Positions 10,287 through 18,711 of a stretch of 18,711 bases of DNA are shown piece after piece. The notes beneath the pieces are model-generated. The model ran no database searches and was not told where the DNA came from. It saw nothing but the letters and a program-made list of their open reading frames with translations. Each line of letters starts with the position of its first letter. Position 1 is the stretch's first letter. This stretch comes from Terana coerulea (lineage: Eukaryota; Basidiomycota; Agaricomycetes; Polyporales; Phanerochaetaceae). The DNA is taken from assembly GCA_024811115.1 (NCBI GenBank), contig JAKOGH010000585.1:1-18711 (forward strand), written 5' to 3'. Both the position numbers and the translations under genes were made by a program.

Positions 10287-12083
10287 ATGCTGAATGAAAA
10301 GTCCATATTCCACATTTACGCTGAGCAGCTCATCAGCGCTAACTACGGACTGCCTATGTGGAGACTAGAACCGACAAGCTTCAGCAAAGTTGCAATTGGG
10401 AATGTCAGATTCATTGAGGACGGCTAGTTCTTCTGCCTGTTCAATGTACTACCCCTAGAGAGAGTAGAAGAAAATCTTGGCAATGATCAAGGCAAAGTAG
10501 AGAGTAATCCCTCGAATCCTTGGGGAGTTCCCATGATGCTCATGCCACTAAAGCTTGATACATCCACAGTCATCCACACGAATGAGCACTTCCTACCTCC
10601 TGGGCCTATCTGGAATACAGACTTGAAGGAACGCAAATATAGTGGAGAAATATCAGCAAAATGAAGATTTCATTGTTCCACCCACTTTGGGTTCAGATGC
10701 TTACTCTGGCTTCCGTAGCCCAGCTATACTTGAAGATGCAGGTAGATCGTACACTTTCAATTGCATCGGGCGCCAAAGGTGCAATTGCCCTACTGCGCAA
10801 TTGCAGAGTGCAAAGCCAAGTTATCATGAGTTGTCACATTGCATCATACATAGCTGGACACCACACCTCGTAGCTCACCTTTCGCGCATGCTTTGGGTTT
10901 TGATGTAGAATCCAGTGACATAATGCTTATATTGGGCTAGGTGAAGACGTCTCGATGGGCTGTCATCACATTCTGCAGCCAAAGCATGCAGCACAAAATA
11001 TTATTATCTATACCAATCGCGCTCCATGCTATTGCTAGTGCACAATCAAGTCTCACTTTGCAGCATGACGTGCAGGCATTGGTAAAACAGGGCTATTGGC
11101 TACCTCTAGACTCAAGCAGGTAAAAGGAAGAACAGGGCACACTTGTCCTATCAAGAAATCAGTATATGTTTCTTTGTTACTACAAGCTCAAATCAGGCTC
11201 TTCTGTCGCTGGCGACCAGTTAGGGATGCTGAGGCAGTTCAAGATGCAGTAGGCAGCTTGCATGACGGGACTTGCTTTCCAAAGAGCTTATCGTCATCTT
11301 ACTCTAGAGACACATTGCAGCAAAACCACTTCAGTCTTTTCAGCAGAAGAAAGGATGACATCAGCGACGATTTGATTGTTACTAATAAGACAGCCCTCAC
11401 TAGTATTTCAATGTCATTGGAGGCGGTGACGCAAGAGGCTACCATAGAGGTCTTAGATATAAAAAGAGCCATCAACCTCAGTATGCTGATTGTATATTGA
11501 GTGTCTCTGTTCAGTTTGTTGATTTGTCCATCCTAGTGCATCGACAATCCTTTGGATGCTATTCTTGACTACATCCTTGAGGTGGGCCACACCAAATTTA
11601 ATCCATGCATTCAAGTCGCCAGTTTTATATCCTTTCAGCATTCTGAAGCCCATACTGCAATCACTTGTCATAAAGACCTGTATTATGTTTGCTTGGTAAG
11701 GGCTGTTCAAGTTTGTCATAACATTCCCAGTCTTATAGCATCAACTCATCAGCCGTCCAATTGGCCTGAAGATATAAGCTCATGCCTGGCAGAAATATGC
11801 CCTGAGATAACTGTAGAAAGTGGCGGTCGCAGTCTCGCGATAGTTCGCTAAGTCATTTACTCACCTTTCCATAGTAGAACAGCTTTGTGTCTCTACTGAG
11901 GAATCGACTAGGCTGTCATTAGACCCACTGAGCTTGTACAATGAGATGCCCATGATGGAAGGTCCAGGAAATCATTCAGACCCTGCCAGTACTATATCAA
12001 TGACAAGCATTCCGGAGAATGAGCCAGTCAAAGATCTGGATAGTATGTCAATTATTGAAGATTCTGAAAGGCGGCGGCAGTGA
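10287..12083 (+). pseudogene. X2: decayed homologue of X1
   Basis: From the ATG at 10287 (an in-frame ATG also lies at 10281) the frame reads IYAEQLISANYGLPMWRLEP, VAIGNVRFIEDG, then TAG at 10425-10427 where a Trp codon is expected, then FFCLFNV and FLPPGPIW. Further X-type blocks follow in order but in shifting frames: AGRSYTFNCIGRQ (about 10737), GAIALLR, SYHELSHCIIHSWTPHLV, GFDVESSDIMLILG-stop-VKTSRWAV (TAG 10938-10940), and NQYMFLCYYKLK (about 11155). Two small exons bounded by good splice sites, 11537-11581 (45 nt, IDNPLDAILDYILE) and 11639-11695 (57 nt, AITCHKDLYYVCL), have exactly the lengths of the X1 exons at 5746 and 5842. The next exon starts PSNWPEDISSCLAEICPEI. A Ser-rich tail from about 11880 ends in TGA at 12081. 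It cannot encode a full product. CpG is much rarer than in X1. Confidence 0.85.
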
Positions 12084-12139
12084 GTTGGCATGCTGTTGCG
12101 TTGGAGTGACTTTGTGGATACTCTTGCGTCATTCTCAAG

Positions 12140-13150
12140 CTCAAAGTCCCAGAGTCACCGTAGGCTGTTTGAGAGGTGGGGTGCATCCGAGGACACCTCG
12201 CATTGACATCCTCTTTAAGAAGCTCAAAACTTCCTAGAATGCTGAAGATCCAAGAGATTCTAGACAAGAATGCTGCCACGTGTCAGGCCAAGGACACGGC
12301 ATTTGTGCTGAAAGATTATATGGATCTCATCAGCACAGAAGCTAATGGAGATTTTGGAAACTGGGATCTGAACTATATCATTGAGGTGTGTATTTGCTAG
12401 TCAATACTTGACAGCATTATGGTGCCCTTGATGCTTAAAGCAGGTGGGGAGTTTGGATCAGTCAGCTTTGAAACTGGACACTTTGAGAAGCAGAGCAACA
12501 TATACAAAATTCCCAACATAGCAGCCGTTATGTAAAGATCTCCTCCGCTAACAATGGAAGGGGAAACTACTTGGGAGATTGCTGCTGGCTGTAGTTCAAG
12601 AATTATCTCTTCAAGCATGATTATGCCAAGCTCTGATGAGACTGAGAGGTGAGTTTGCATATACTAGTAATGTTGCTTCATACTGAGAGACATGAATTAC
12701 TATTGCAGGGCATATAATGTGGAATTTAGCAAGAGCAAAGGTGCATTTTTGCTCATGTGTAAGACAAAGGTGATTACATTGCCCGAAAATCTTTGGGAAA
12801 GCATGCTAAATGTTCAGATGCTGTGAGACAAAACGGTGGTAATGCAAGTTCCTCAGTGCACTGAGTATGTTTGATACTTGTCCAACAAAGGCAAGTGCTG
12901 CAACTCTTTGGAGGATATTACTGACCATATTGCTTGCTGTAAAGAGGAGGAAACCGTGGTCATTGCTTTGGATTACGATGCAGTTATAGATGCTACTAGT
13001 ATGAGTAATATTATCAACGATGTGTAGCGGATTGACAGAGGCTTAAGAGCTATTCAGCAAGGTTACTGCAGAAAGGGCTATTTTACCACTTTGTACTTGG
13101 CCAAGATACTGATGCAAATGTTTGATGTGGCAATGCAAACCACGAAATAG
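12140..13150 (+). pseudogene. Y: decayed gene of unknown family
   Basis: After scattered fragments in different frames (HRRLFERWGASEDTS; MLKIQEILDKNAATCQAKDT; DLISTEANGDFGNWDLNYII), a long reading runs from about 12443 with GGEFGSVSFETGHFEKQSNI, broken by TAA after IAAVM. It crosses an apparently good intron (about 12650-12709, GTGAGT...TTGCAG) into AYNVEFSKSKGAFLLMCKTK, ENLWESMLNVQML-stop-DKTVVMQV, YLSNKGKC, and RGYFTT-like text (CRKGYFTTLYLAKIL), ending at TAG 13148-13150. In-frame stops TGA, TGA and TAG interrupt it; the one before DKTVV fits an Arg CGA changed to TGA. I do not recognise the family. It follows X2 on the same strand and could be a separate neighbour or, less likely, a 3' extension of the X2 gene. 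Mixed helical and beta-rich composition, no membrane segments. Confidence 0.5.
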
Positions 13151-13910
13151 TGGTAAATGCCACTACAATGCCACTAGTACTCTAATAGGGAAATTATATA
13201 GTATTAGCAACTTGGAAATCTATTATAATAGTCTTGTGCTTAGGATTATCTACTGTCTTTCCTGCTTATGAGGTGTTTTTAAGTCTACTTTGTACATTGG
13301 ATGATTCACATAAAATATGTGAGTGAAAGGACTAATGGCTTCTACCACCAAATCAGGAAGGTTACAGATAAGATAACTATGTAATCAACTCAGCTTACTT
13401 TAAGAGATGCTTACGCAGATAGAACACTCAGGCTGTCCTTCAATACAACTTCATCATGATTCTTTCTCTTCATGGCTTTGACCAACTGGTTTGCCGTATC
13501 TAACACACTTTCGCAAATAGTGTGGACTCTGTTTATGAAGATTCTGCGGCCACATTTTCAAGTCACTTTACAAGCGGCATTCCTAGCACATTCCAGTGAC
13601 TTTCAGCTTATAGGACTTCTTTGTTTACGCACACTAAGCTTTACAATGAATGTGCTCTAAATCGAATGCTATTCTTCCCGTCTCTCACAAGCAAATTTGG
13701 ACACACTCAATCAAAGACTCTAAGGTGGACAGGCTTCATTAAGTCAAATCCAAAACCCAGAACACTTGAACCGCTACTCGATATTTCCCACATCAAAACC
13801 CTAGTACATATTGCCTTTCTGTGCACAGGCGTTTTTCAATACCTCCTCTAGCTGTGCTGCTATAATGTTCCAAAGTGTTGAACATCCACCTCATCTCTAC
13901 TACACTCAAC
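13151..13910. other. Intergenic stretch between the decayed genes
   Basis: CpG-poor, AT-rich sequence. Short plus-strand frames at 13472-13660 and 13621-13851 have no recognisable motif. A small inverted repeat TAGTGG...CCACTA lies at 13148-13165, with a second CCACTA at 13171. The last ~40 nt resemble the flank upstream of X2. Nothing else is supported. Confidence 0.4.
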
Positions 13911-14619
13911 ATACTAGATGAAGTGCCAGCCATGCACATTTGTGCTGAGCAGCTAATCGAGTGTGGATACAAGCTATCTCTGGAAACCTGAGCCTGCAAG
14001 CTTTGGTGAAACACTTATTGGAGATATAGGCTTCTTCAATGGCGGTTGGTTCTACTGCCTGTTTAATGTCTTATATGCGGAAGCCGATCCCACCAACTCT
14101 TGGAGTCCCTGGTCGATTTGTAATGCTTGAACAGAATGAATATAATATTCAAAGCAACAATCATTTCCTTCCTCCTGGCTTGATATAGAATACCACATCA
14201 ATGTGTTGTAAAGTGGATGGAGGCTTTTCTGTGGAGTGAGAACATTTACTTATAAAGAACTGTAAAATACATATTGACGTCTATCAGAGAAGCAGTAGGC
14301 ATGTCATATAAGTTCAATTATATCAGATGGAAAGGCATGGTAGCCATTCCCGTGCGACCACAAGGCATAGAGCAAAATAGTGAGAAGCTATCGAATTGCA
14401 CCATATATGGCTAAACACCACTTAACCTAAGTTGCCTTTGTGCATGAGAAGGGCTCCAATGTTTTGGTAAATGACATCCTTCTCATCTTTGGCTAGCTCA
14501 AGACTTTGTAATGGGCAATTGCCGCATTTTCAAACCATAGCATAGAGCATAATATATCCTTCACCATCCTAGTTGCGCTACATACACTTGCCAGCTATCA
14601 CAAAACTCTAATACTCACC
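13911..14619 (+). pseudogene. X3: strongly decayed X homologue, cut by the retroelement
   Basis: Alignment by eye with X2 (ATGCTGAATGAA at 10287 versus ATACTAGATGAA at 13911) shows the start codon changed to ATA. HICAEQLIECGYK is followed by a frameshift near 13970, then LWKPEPASFGETLIGDIGFF, NGGWFYCLFNVLYAEADPTN and FLPPGL (14169-14186). After a worn intron region, MSYKFNYIRWKGMVAI (about 14300) and SEKLSNCTIYG-stop-TPLN match X2's SYHELSHCIIHSWTPHL, with TAA in place of the Trp codon. DILLIFG-stop-LKTL-stop-WAIAAFSNHS matches the X1 block GWIKTSRWALAAY. Homology ends at about 14619 against the LTR edge, so the rest of X3 should lie beyond the retroelement's far end, outside the window. The remains are non-coding and CpG-depleted. 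Confidence 0.8.
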
Positions 14620-15156
14620 TGCTAGGAATACTTGGAGGGGTTGGGGAGAGCAGGGGACTTTGAGTAAAGCAAGTAGAGGAGATATGAATCAACGATGTTG
14701 TTGAGTCCGAGGTGTTAGCCTCAGACCAGCCTCTTTATATACATGTGTAGAGGGACCCCAGACACTATCTAAGACCTCCAATACCATGTGCTGACTGATA
14801 CAGTCAGGTGATCCATGACTAAGGCTCTAGAGCATACCGCCACTCTAACTCCCTTATCGGATCAGATCTAGCTATCATACTAACATCAACACTATTTAGA
14901 TGTCCTAATCGAGCTACTGTACACTACCAGTACACGATGTCATAGTAATCTCATAGTGAGGTCATAGTCTAGAACGAATCCAGAACTGAGTCCATGATCT
15001 TATGTCCATATGAGGCATATCCTGATAACCATGCATCCGTTGCATGGCCATCTGTTCAGCATCTTGTAACGCTGTTGTGACGACTGGGTAACGTGTCCCG
15101 TGACTTGATGTTACACTCTAAGCACTGTAAACTAGCACTGAGGGAAATTTGTGACA
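14620..15156 (-). repeat. 3' LTR of the retroelement
   Basis: The element reads TGTCACAAAT at one end (15156 downward) and ATTCCTAGCA at the other (ending at 14620), giving TG...CA termini and a 537-nt LTR. It lies directly after the polypurine tract and contains a TATATAAAG box about 110 nt from its end. The inner edge is well fixed by the tract; the outer edge is inferred from where X3 homology stops. The five bases outside, TCACC (14615-14619), would be the target-site duplicate to look for at the other end. Confidence 0.7.
14733..14741 (-). promoter_or_regulatory. LTR TATA box
   Basis: On the minus strand TATATAAAG sits within the LTR, about 110 nt before its downstream end. This is the usual place for the core promoter that defines the start of the R region. 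Confidence 0.5.
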
Positions 15157-15159
15157 TTA

Positions 15160-15169
15160 CCCCCTCCTC
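15160..15169 (-). other. Polypurine tract
   Basis: GAGGAGGGGG on the minus strand, three bases (TAA) before the LTR's TGTCAC. This is the expected primer site for plus-strand DNA synthesis in an LTR retroelement. Confidence 0.7.
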
Positions 15170-15199
15170 AGGTTCGAGCTCCGTCGAGAATTTGCCGAT

Positions 15200-15614
15200 T
15201 TATTGTAGTCCGATTACTTCAATATCCACGTCCGTAATCCGTTCGATGATAAGCTGGGCCACCTGATCGCCAATTTGTACTTCAAAGTCGATGTCGCTGG
15301 TGTTTACAAGGGTTACTTGTATCTCGTCTTTGTAGTCGCAGTCGATCACTTTGGTGATTGCTTCAACTCTTTCATCGGAAAGTCGGTTGCAAGACATAAT
15401 TTGGCCATAAGTTCCACTCGGTAATTGAACTTTAATGCCGATAGGCACTGTTGTTCTTGAGTTGGATTAAACTGTATGTTTCTAATAGGCATGCAGCGTA
15501 AGTCCGGCTGCTTCTTCCGATTCGTGTAGGGGTTTGACCATCAATGAGTTCGACTTGAAGCGTAGAGTCTCGTTGTAGTAGTACAGGTGTGACGTCTTCT
15601 TCGAACTCGACCAT
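15200..15614 (-). pseudogene. dUTPase-like C-terminal domain of pol, inactivated
   Basis: The frame beginning with the ATG at 15614-15612 reads MVEFEEDVTPVLLQ. After a shift near 15510, AAGLTLHAY-stop-KHTV-stop-SNSRTTVPIGIK matches the first trimeric-dUTPase motif and following strand, with a TAG and a TAA inside it. QLPSGTYGQIM then leads to the second motif, where the usual RSGL core has become SCNRL. VIDCDYKDEIQVTLVNTSD corresponds to the D-Y-R/K-G/D-E motif, and DFEVQIGDQVAQLIIERI to the next conserved block. The element's coding region ends with TAA at 15202-15200. With the stops and the altered second motif it cannot be active. Retroelement dUTPases are thought to limit uracil in cDNA; that role here is inferred. 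Confidence 0.8.
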
Positions 15615-15782
15615 TCATGCGGCTTGTCGGTTCAGCTTGAGGTAGTCTTGAATAGCTTGCTTAGCGTTCTTGACGTTGTCCTCATTTTCCCAAGTGACTT
15701 CATCGTGTCCATAACCCTTCCATTGAACCAGATATTGAGTTTTCTTACTGTGTTGGCGGTGTTGTAAGATCTTCTCAACTTC
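15615..15782 (-). pseudogene. Chromodomain of pol
   Basis: After a TGA (15785-15783) that separates it from the integrase C-terminus, the same frame reads EVEKILQHRQHSKKTQYLVQ, WKGYGHDEVTWENEDNVKNA and KQAIQDYLKLNRQAA, ending in TGA at 15617-15615. The pattern Y-L-V-x-W-K-G-Y...T-W-E is the hallmark of a chromodomain and retains its aromatic residues. Such domains steer integration toward chromatin marks. The TGA at each end fits a mutated Arg CGA codon in a once continuous pol. The next codon after the second TGA is the ATG of the dUTPase part. Confidence 0.88.
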
Positions 15783-16920
15783 TCATTCTTCCTGTTCTTT
15801 AACCATGACTGGCTTAGATACAAAGGGCTTTTGGCCTGGTATGGAAGGTTTGTTGTAAGTGGCTAGCTTGCTGGCGTGGAATACTGGATGCATAGCTCGG
15901 TAGCGTGATGGCATTTTAACCTTGAAGGTGACGGCAGACAATTGTTCAATGATTTCGAATGGTCCCTCATACCATGGGTTTAATGCACGCTCTGTGGTCT
16001 GGTAATCCCATAGGTTGATAAGTACTTTGTCTCCGACTTTGAACGGCACGTTCGGACGCCCCTAGTTGTAGTACCATTTCATTCGCTCAGCAGCTAAGGT
16101 TAGAGCAGCTTTCGCCTGCTTTTGGGCTTCATGTCGCTGTTTCATGATGTCATTAAGGTCTATGCTTTTGACCTGCTTGACTAGTTTAGGACCTGCTCGA
16201 AGATGTTGACTATATTCCAAAAAGAATGGTGTCTCCTTGGTTCTTCCGTGTGCTCGGTTATTGTATGCGAACTCCGCTGTACTCAACAATGTAGACCAGT
16301 TATCAAGGTTGTAGTCCACATAGCACTGAAGATACTGTTCCAGAATTTGATTCACACGTTCGGTTTGACCGTCTGTCTGTGAATGGTATGCTGTAGACAT
16401 TGCCGACTGATACAGTAGTTTGCACCTTTGCTGGAATAGTTCCGCTGCAAACTGAGTTCCTCAATCTGACATGATCTGAAGCGGCAGCCCGTGTAAGGGA
16501 TACACTCTGTCATACAATAGTTGTGACAGGTCTCATGCCGAAAACTCATTCGTGATTGCATAGAAGTGCGCTCGCTTGATAAGTCGACATATGACAATAC
16601 AGATAGCGTTGTAACCATGTGACTCTGGTAACTGAGTGATGAGGTCGATTGTAATGATTTCCCATGGCCCATGAGGCACAGAGTTTGGCATTAATGGTCC
16701 ATAGGGCTGCTGTGGGCGATTTTTCATCTGCTGTCATATATACATAGCCGTAATATAGTTTTGACAAATATTGACATGCCCGGCCACCAATAGTTTCTAG
16801 AGACTAGTTCGTACGTTTTCCACCTGCCACGGTGTCCGGCTAATGGTAAGTCGTGATGAATTTGTACAATTTGTCGTCATAAATGATCATCTGTTGATGT
16901 AGGGATATAGATCTTGCCAC
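15783..16920 (-). pseudogene. Integrase region of pol, inactivated
   Basis: The zinc-binding head is seen as IHHDLPLAGHRGRWKT and LVSRNYWWPGMS, but the expected C-x2-C pair is reduced to one Cys (RLCIYDSR) before a TGA. The catalytic core has its first Asp in ITIDLITQLPES (frame 16727-16533, closed by TGA). The second Asp lies in QIMSD, immediately followed by TGA (16463-16461) where Arg is normal in SDRGTQF. The Glu lies in TDGQTERVNQILE (frame from 16400). A TAG (16064-16062) follows KWYYN, then NVPFKVGDKVLI, NPWYEGPFEIIEQL and HPVFHASKL form the C-terminal domain. The catalytic residues are still visible but the reading frame is broken at least four times. Confidence 0.88.
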
Positions 16921-17512
16921 GGAACAGTAGTAATCTGTTCTCGTAGTTCCATTCCTTGAGGCTTTTCCAAACTCTCTAGGTCCTGACTTCAATAATGACT
17001 TGTAGCCTTTCGTAACATCATCTGATAGCAATGCTTCCTTGACCTCAATTAGGATTTGGTCGTTGTTAACAGGCGCTTCATGGGAAGCCTCAACAGCCCC
17101 GGGATGGCAAAATATTCCGGTTTGAGCAAAATTTGGTCTTGGTTGTCGAGCTTTACCCCCTCCTCATAATCTGGCCTCCTGGACAGAGGGTCTTCGGCTT
17201 GCATTGTTTTTCCAGGCTTGTGATGTAGTGAATAGTTGAATCGTGGTACAAAGGCCGTCGTGCTTGTCTCTGTGTCAACTTTTGGGCCGTTCTGAAGTAA
17301 GTCAGATTTTGATGATCTGACCATACTTGAACTTTTCCAGATGTCCCTCCAAGTAGTATCTGTACTCTTCCAACGCTCTTATGATTGCGAGCAACTCTTT
17401 GTATCTACATAATTATGTTCGTGTATGTTGAGTGACTTGAGGTGGAAGGCTACGGGGTGCCACATTTCATCAGCAGGATCCTGTTGCGGCAGCTGCACCG
17501 GTTGCAAAATGT
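16921..17512 (-). pseudogene. RNase H region of pol, inactivated
   Basis: Fragments in different frames: EMWHPVAFHLKSLNIHEHNY, KELLAIIRALEEYRYYLEGH, VWSDHQNLTYFRTAQKLTQR and FNYSLHHKPGKTMQAEDPLS, the last within the open frame 17324-17049 that ends in a linker (LDNQDQILLKPEYFAIPGL). These follow the order of Ty3/gypsy RNase H plus the linker to integrase. Frameshifts lie near 17400, 17320 and 17260. Confidence 0.85.
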
Positions 17513-18538
17513 TCATCCAGGAATACGTAGTATGGGTGCTGAAGTGAAGGCCTTTTTCGAGCGCTCGAATGCCACTTGTTGGTCAAGCCCACAAACCCAA
17601 GGTTGATCTTTCTTCGTTAGATCTGTGAGTGGCCTGGCTAACTTGGCAAAGTCTTTAATAAACCTGCGATAGAAGTTCGCAAAGCCTAAGAAAGCCTGAG
17701 CGTGTTTGACCTTTGTAGGTACTGGCCACTCAAGAACTACTGACACCTTTGCAGGATCCAGGTTGCAACGTTGTTTTTCGAGATAATCATGCCGAGATAG
17801 TCAATCCGGTCTTTCTCAAGAAGCACTTCTCTGCTTTTGCATATAGATCGTTGTCGCGAAAGCCTTTTGCTTATGCGAGTTTACGGTGTTTCTTTAAATC
17901 ATTGCCCAAGATCAAGATATCGTCTAAATACTGTAACTTGTCCTTGTTGAATCAAGTCGCCTAAGATGTCATTCAATATGGCCTGGAATGTAGCTGATGT
18001 ATTGGAGAATCAGAAATACATGACCGTTGCCTCAAATAAGCCCCGTTTGGTGCTGTTTTCCACTCATCCCCCTCAGCGATTCGAACGTTATTATAGCCCC
18101 ACCGGAGGTCAATCTTAGAAAAGATGGATGCCTGTGACAGGTGGTCGATCAGGTCGGCAATCCTTGGGATTGGGTGGCGGTTCTTCGGTGATCTCATTGA
18201 GTGCATGGTAGTCCATACGCGGACGCAATCCGGCCGTCGTGCTTTTTGACAAAAGAAAAATAGTGCCGCAACTGGTGATTTGGAAAGTCGAATGTAACCT
18301 TTTCGTAGTTCTTCATCGATCTATTCATCCAAAGAATGTCATTCTTTGGGAGACAGTGAGTAGATTTTAGCCGGCTTGGGAAGGGAGGTACCTTCACAAA
18401 GTCAATCGGATGATTGTATGCCTTGCGTACCGGCATTCGCTCTGATTTTGCTTGGAAAACACGTTCGCATCGTACTCGTGTAACCATTTTGGCGTGTGAC
18501 TTCCATTTGACGGTATCCTTGTCATCGGAGTCGTCCAA
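17513..18538 (-). pseudogene. Reverse transcriptase region of pol, inactivated
   Basis: The frame 18538-18194 carries [30 protein letters not shown] and [11 protein letters not shown], the N-terminal fingers. [41 protein letters not shown] and EGDEWKTA follow (18206-17973), with the first catalytic Asp in KIDL. The active-site loop YLDD is intact at 17930-17919 but in yet another frame, followed by ILILGNDLKKHRKLA and a stop. The thumb/connection reads NLDPAKVSVVLEWPVPTKVK and AFLGFANFYRRFIKDFAKLA (17746-17513), closed by TGA. At least four frameshifts and a small deletion after WKTA rule out function in this copy. Confidence 0.9.
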
Positions 18539-18711
18539 TTATGATGTGTCCTATCGTCGAATATGGCAGCGATAACCTCTGCTTGTGAAGGCGGTCGTTG
18601 GGGACATCAATGTCCACCAGTTGATATATGGATTATCTATATCCTCATCTCCAAAATTGTCCAAGAGAGGATTCCACGGAAGATCAGACTCGAGTTGAAG
18701 CTCGTCGGTTT

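Larger units (their letters stand above)
14620..18711 (-). mobile_element. Degenerate Ty3/gypsy LTR retroelement with chromodomain and dUTPase-like domain, 5' part outside window
   Basis: Read on the minus strand, the order is reverse transcriptase, RNase H, integrase, chromodomain, dUTPase-like domain, polypurine tract and 3' LTR. RT before integrase is the Ty3/gypsy order, and the chromodomain marks a chromovirus-type element. Every domain has stops or frameshifts, so this copy is not autonomous. The outermost part, 18711-18539, reads as acidic spacer (NPLLDNFGDEDIDNPYINWW) before the RT; gag, protease, primer-binding site and 5' LTR should lie beyond the right edge. Insertion is inside X3. 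Confidence 0.9.

Noticed and set aside
11453..11719. 88-codon minus-strand frame
   Set aside because: Antisense to the X2 micro-exons, which explain the sequence better.
13148..13176. TAGTGG...CCACTA hairpin with an extra CCACTA as a possible terminator or transposon end
   Set aside because: Only 6 bp of stem, no target-site duplication, and its left arm includes the Y stop codon; too weak to call.
15165..15190. GGTTCGAGCTCC, reminiscent of a tRNA T-arm
   Set aside because: No matching D-arm, anticodon arm or acceptor stem around it; it lies between the polypurine tract and the end of pol.

Overview
The window looks like nuclear DNA of a filamentous basidiomycete, probably Agaricomycetes. 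Supported genes carry several short introns of about 45-60 nt with GT...AG ends and CTGAC/CTAAC-like branch sites, and one gene matches an Agaricomycete-type NAD(P)-binding protein that I recognise from memory. No bacterial features, rRNA, tRNA or CRISPR were seen.

Layout. 1-631 (minus): NAD(P)-binding Rossmann-fold protein, running off the left edge, with one apparent frameshift. 632-1601: divergent intergenic region with two perfect 12-nt palindromes. 1602-2732 (plus): multi-exon hypothetical gene with a Cys/His-containing N-terminus. 2733-4528: gene-poor, with a short AT-rich repeat cluster and, at the end, a TATA-like box. 4529-6609 (plus): first member (here called X1) of a probably lineage-specific fungal family of unknown function, with at least six exons. 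7460-8473 (plus): a clear four-exon gene for the LENG1-like, Cir_N-domain nuclear protein. 8474-10286: long stretch without a convincing gene. 10287-12083: X2, a decayed X homologue with nonsense codons and frameshifts but recognisable exon-intron structure. 12140-13150: a second decayed gene (Y) of unknown family. 13911-14619: X3, a third and more decayed X copy. 14620-18711 (minus): a Ty3/gypsy LTR retroelement with a chromodomain and a C-terminal dUTPase-like domain, inserted into X3 and running off the right edge. It is riddled with stops and frameshifts.

Overall, the left half is active-looking, CpG-rich genic DNA. From about 9 kb rightwards the window becomes a CpG-poor graveyard of duplicated genes and a retroelement. 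Many nonsense codons there are explained by C-to-T or G-to-A transitions (TGG to TAG, CGA to TGA, CAA/CAG to TAA/TAG). This suggests a duplicated locus taken over by deamination-type mutation, possibly after methylation. The most notable items are the three-copy X family with its shared nonsense codon, the preserved 45-nt and 57-nt exons, and the chromodomain plus dUTPase retroelement whose LTR edge interrupts X3.
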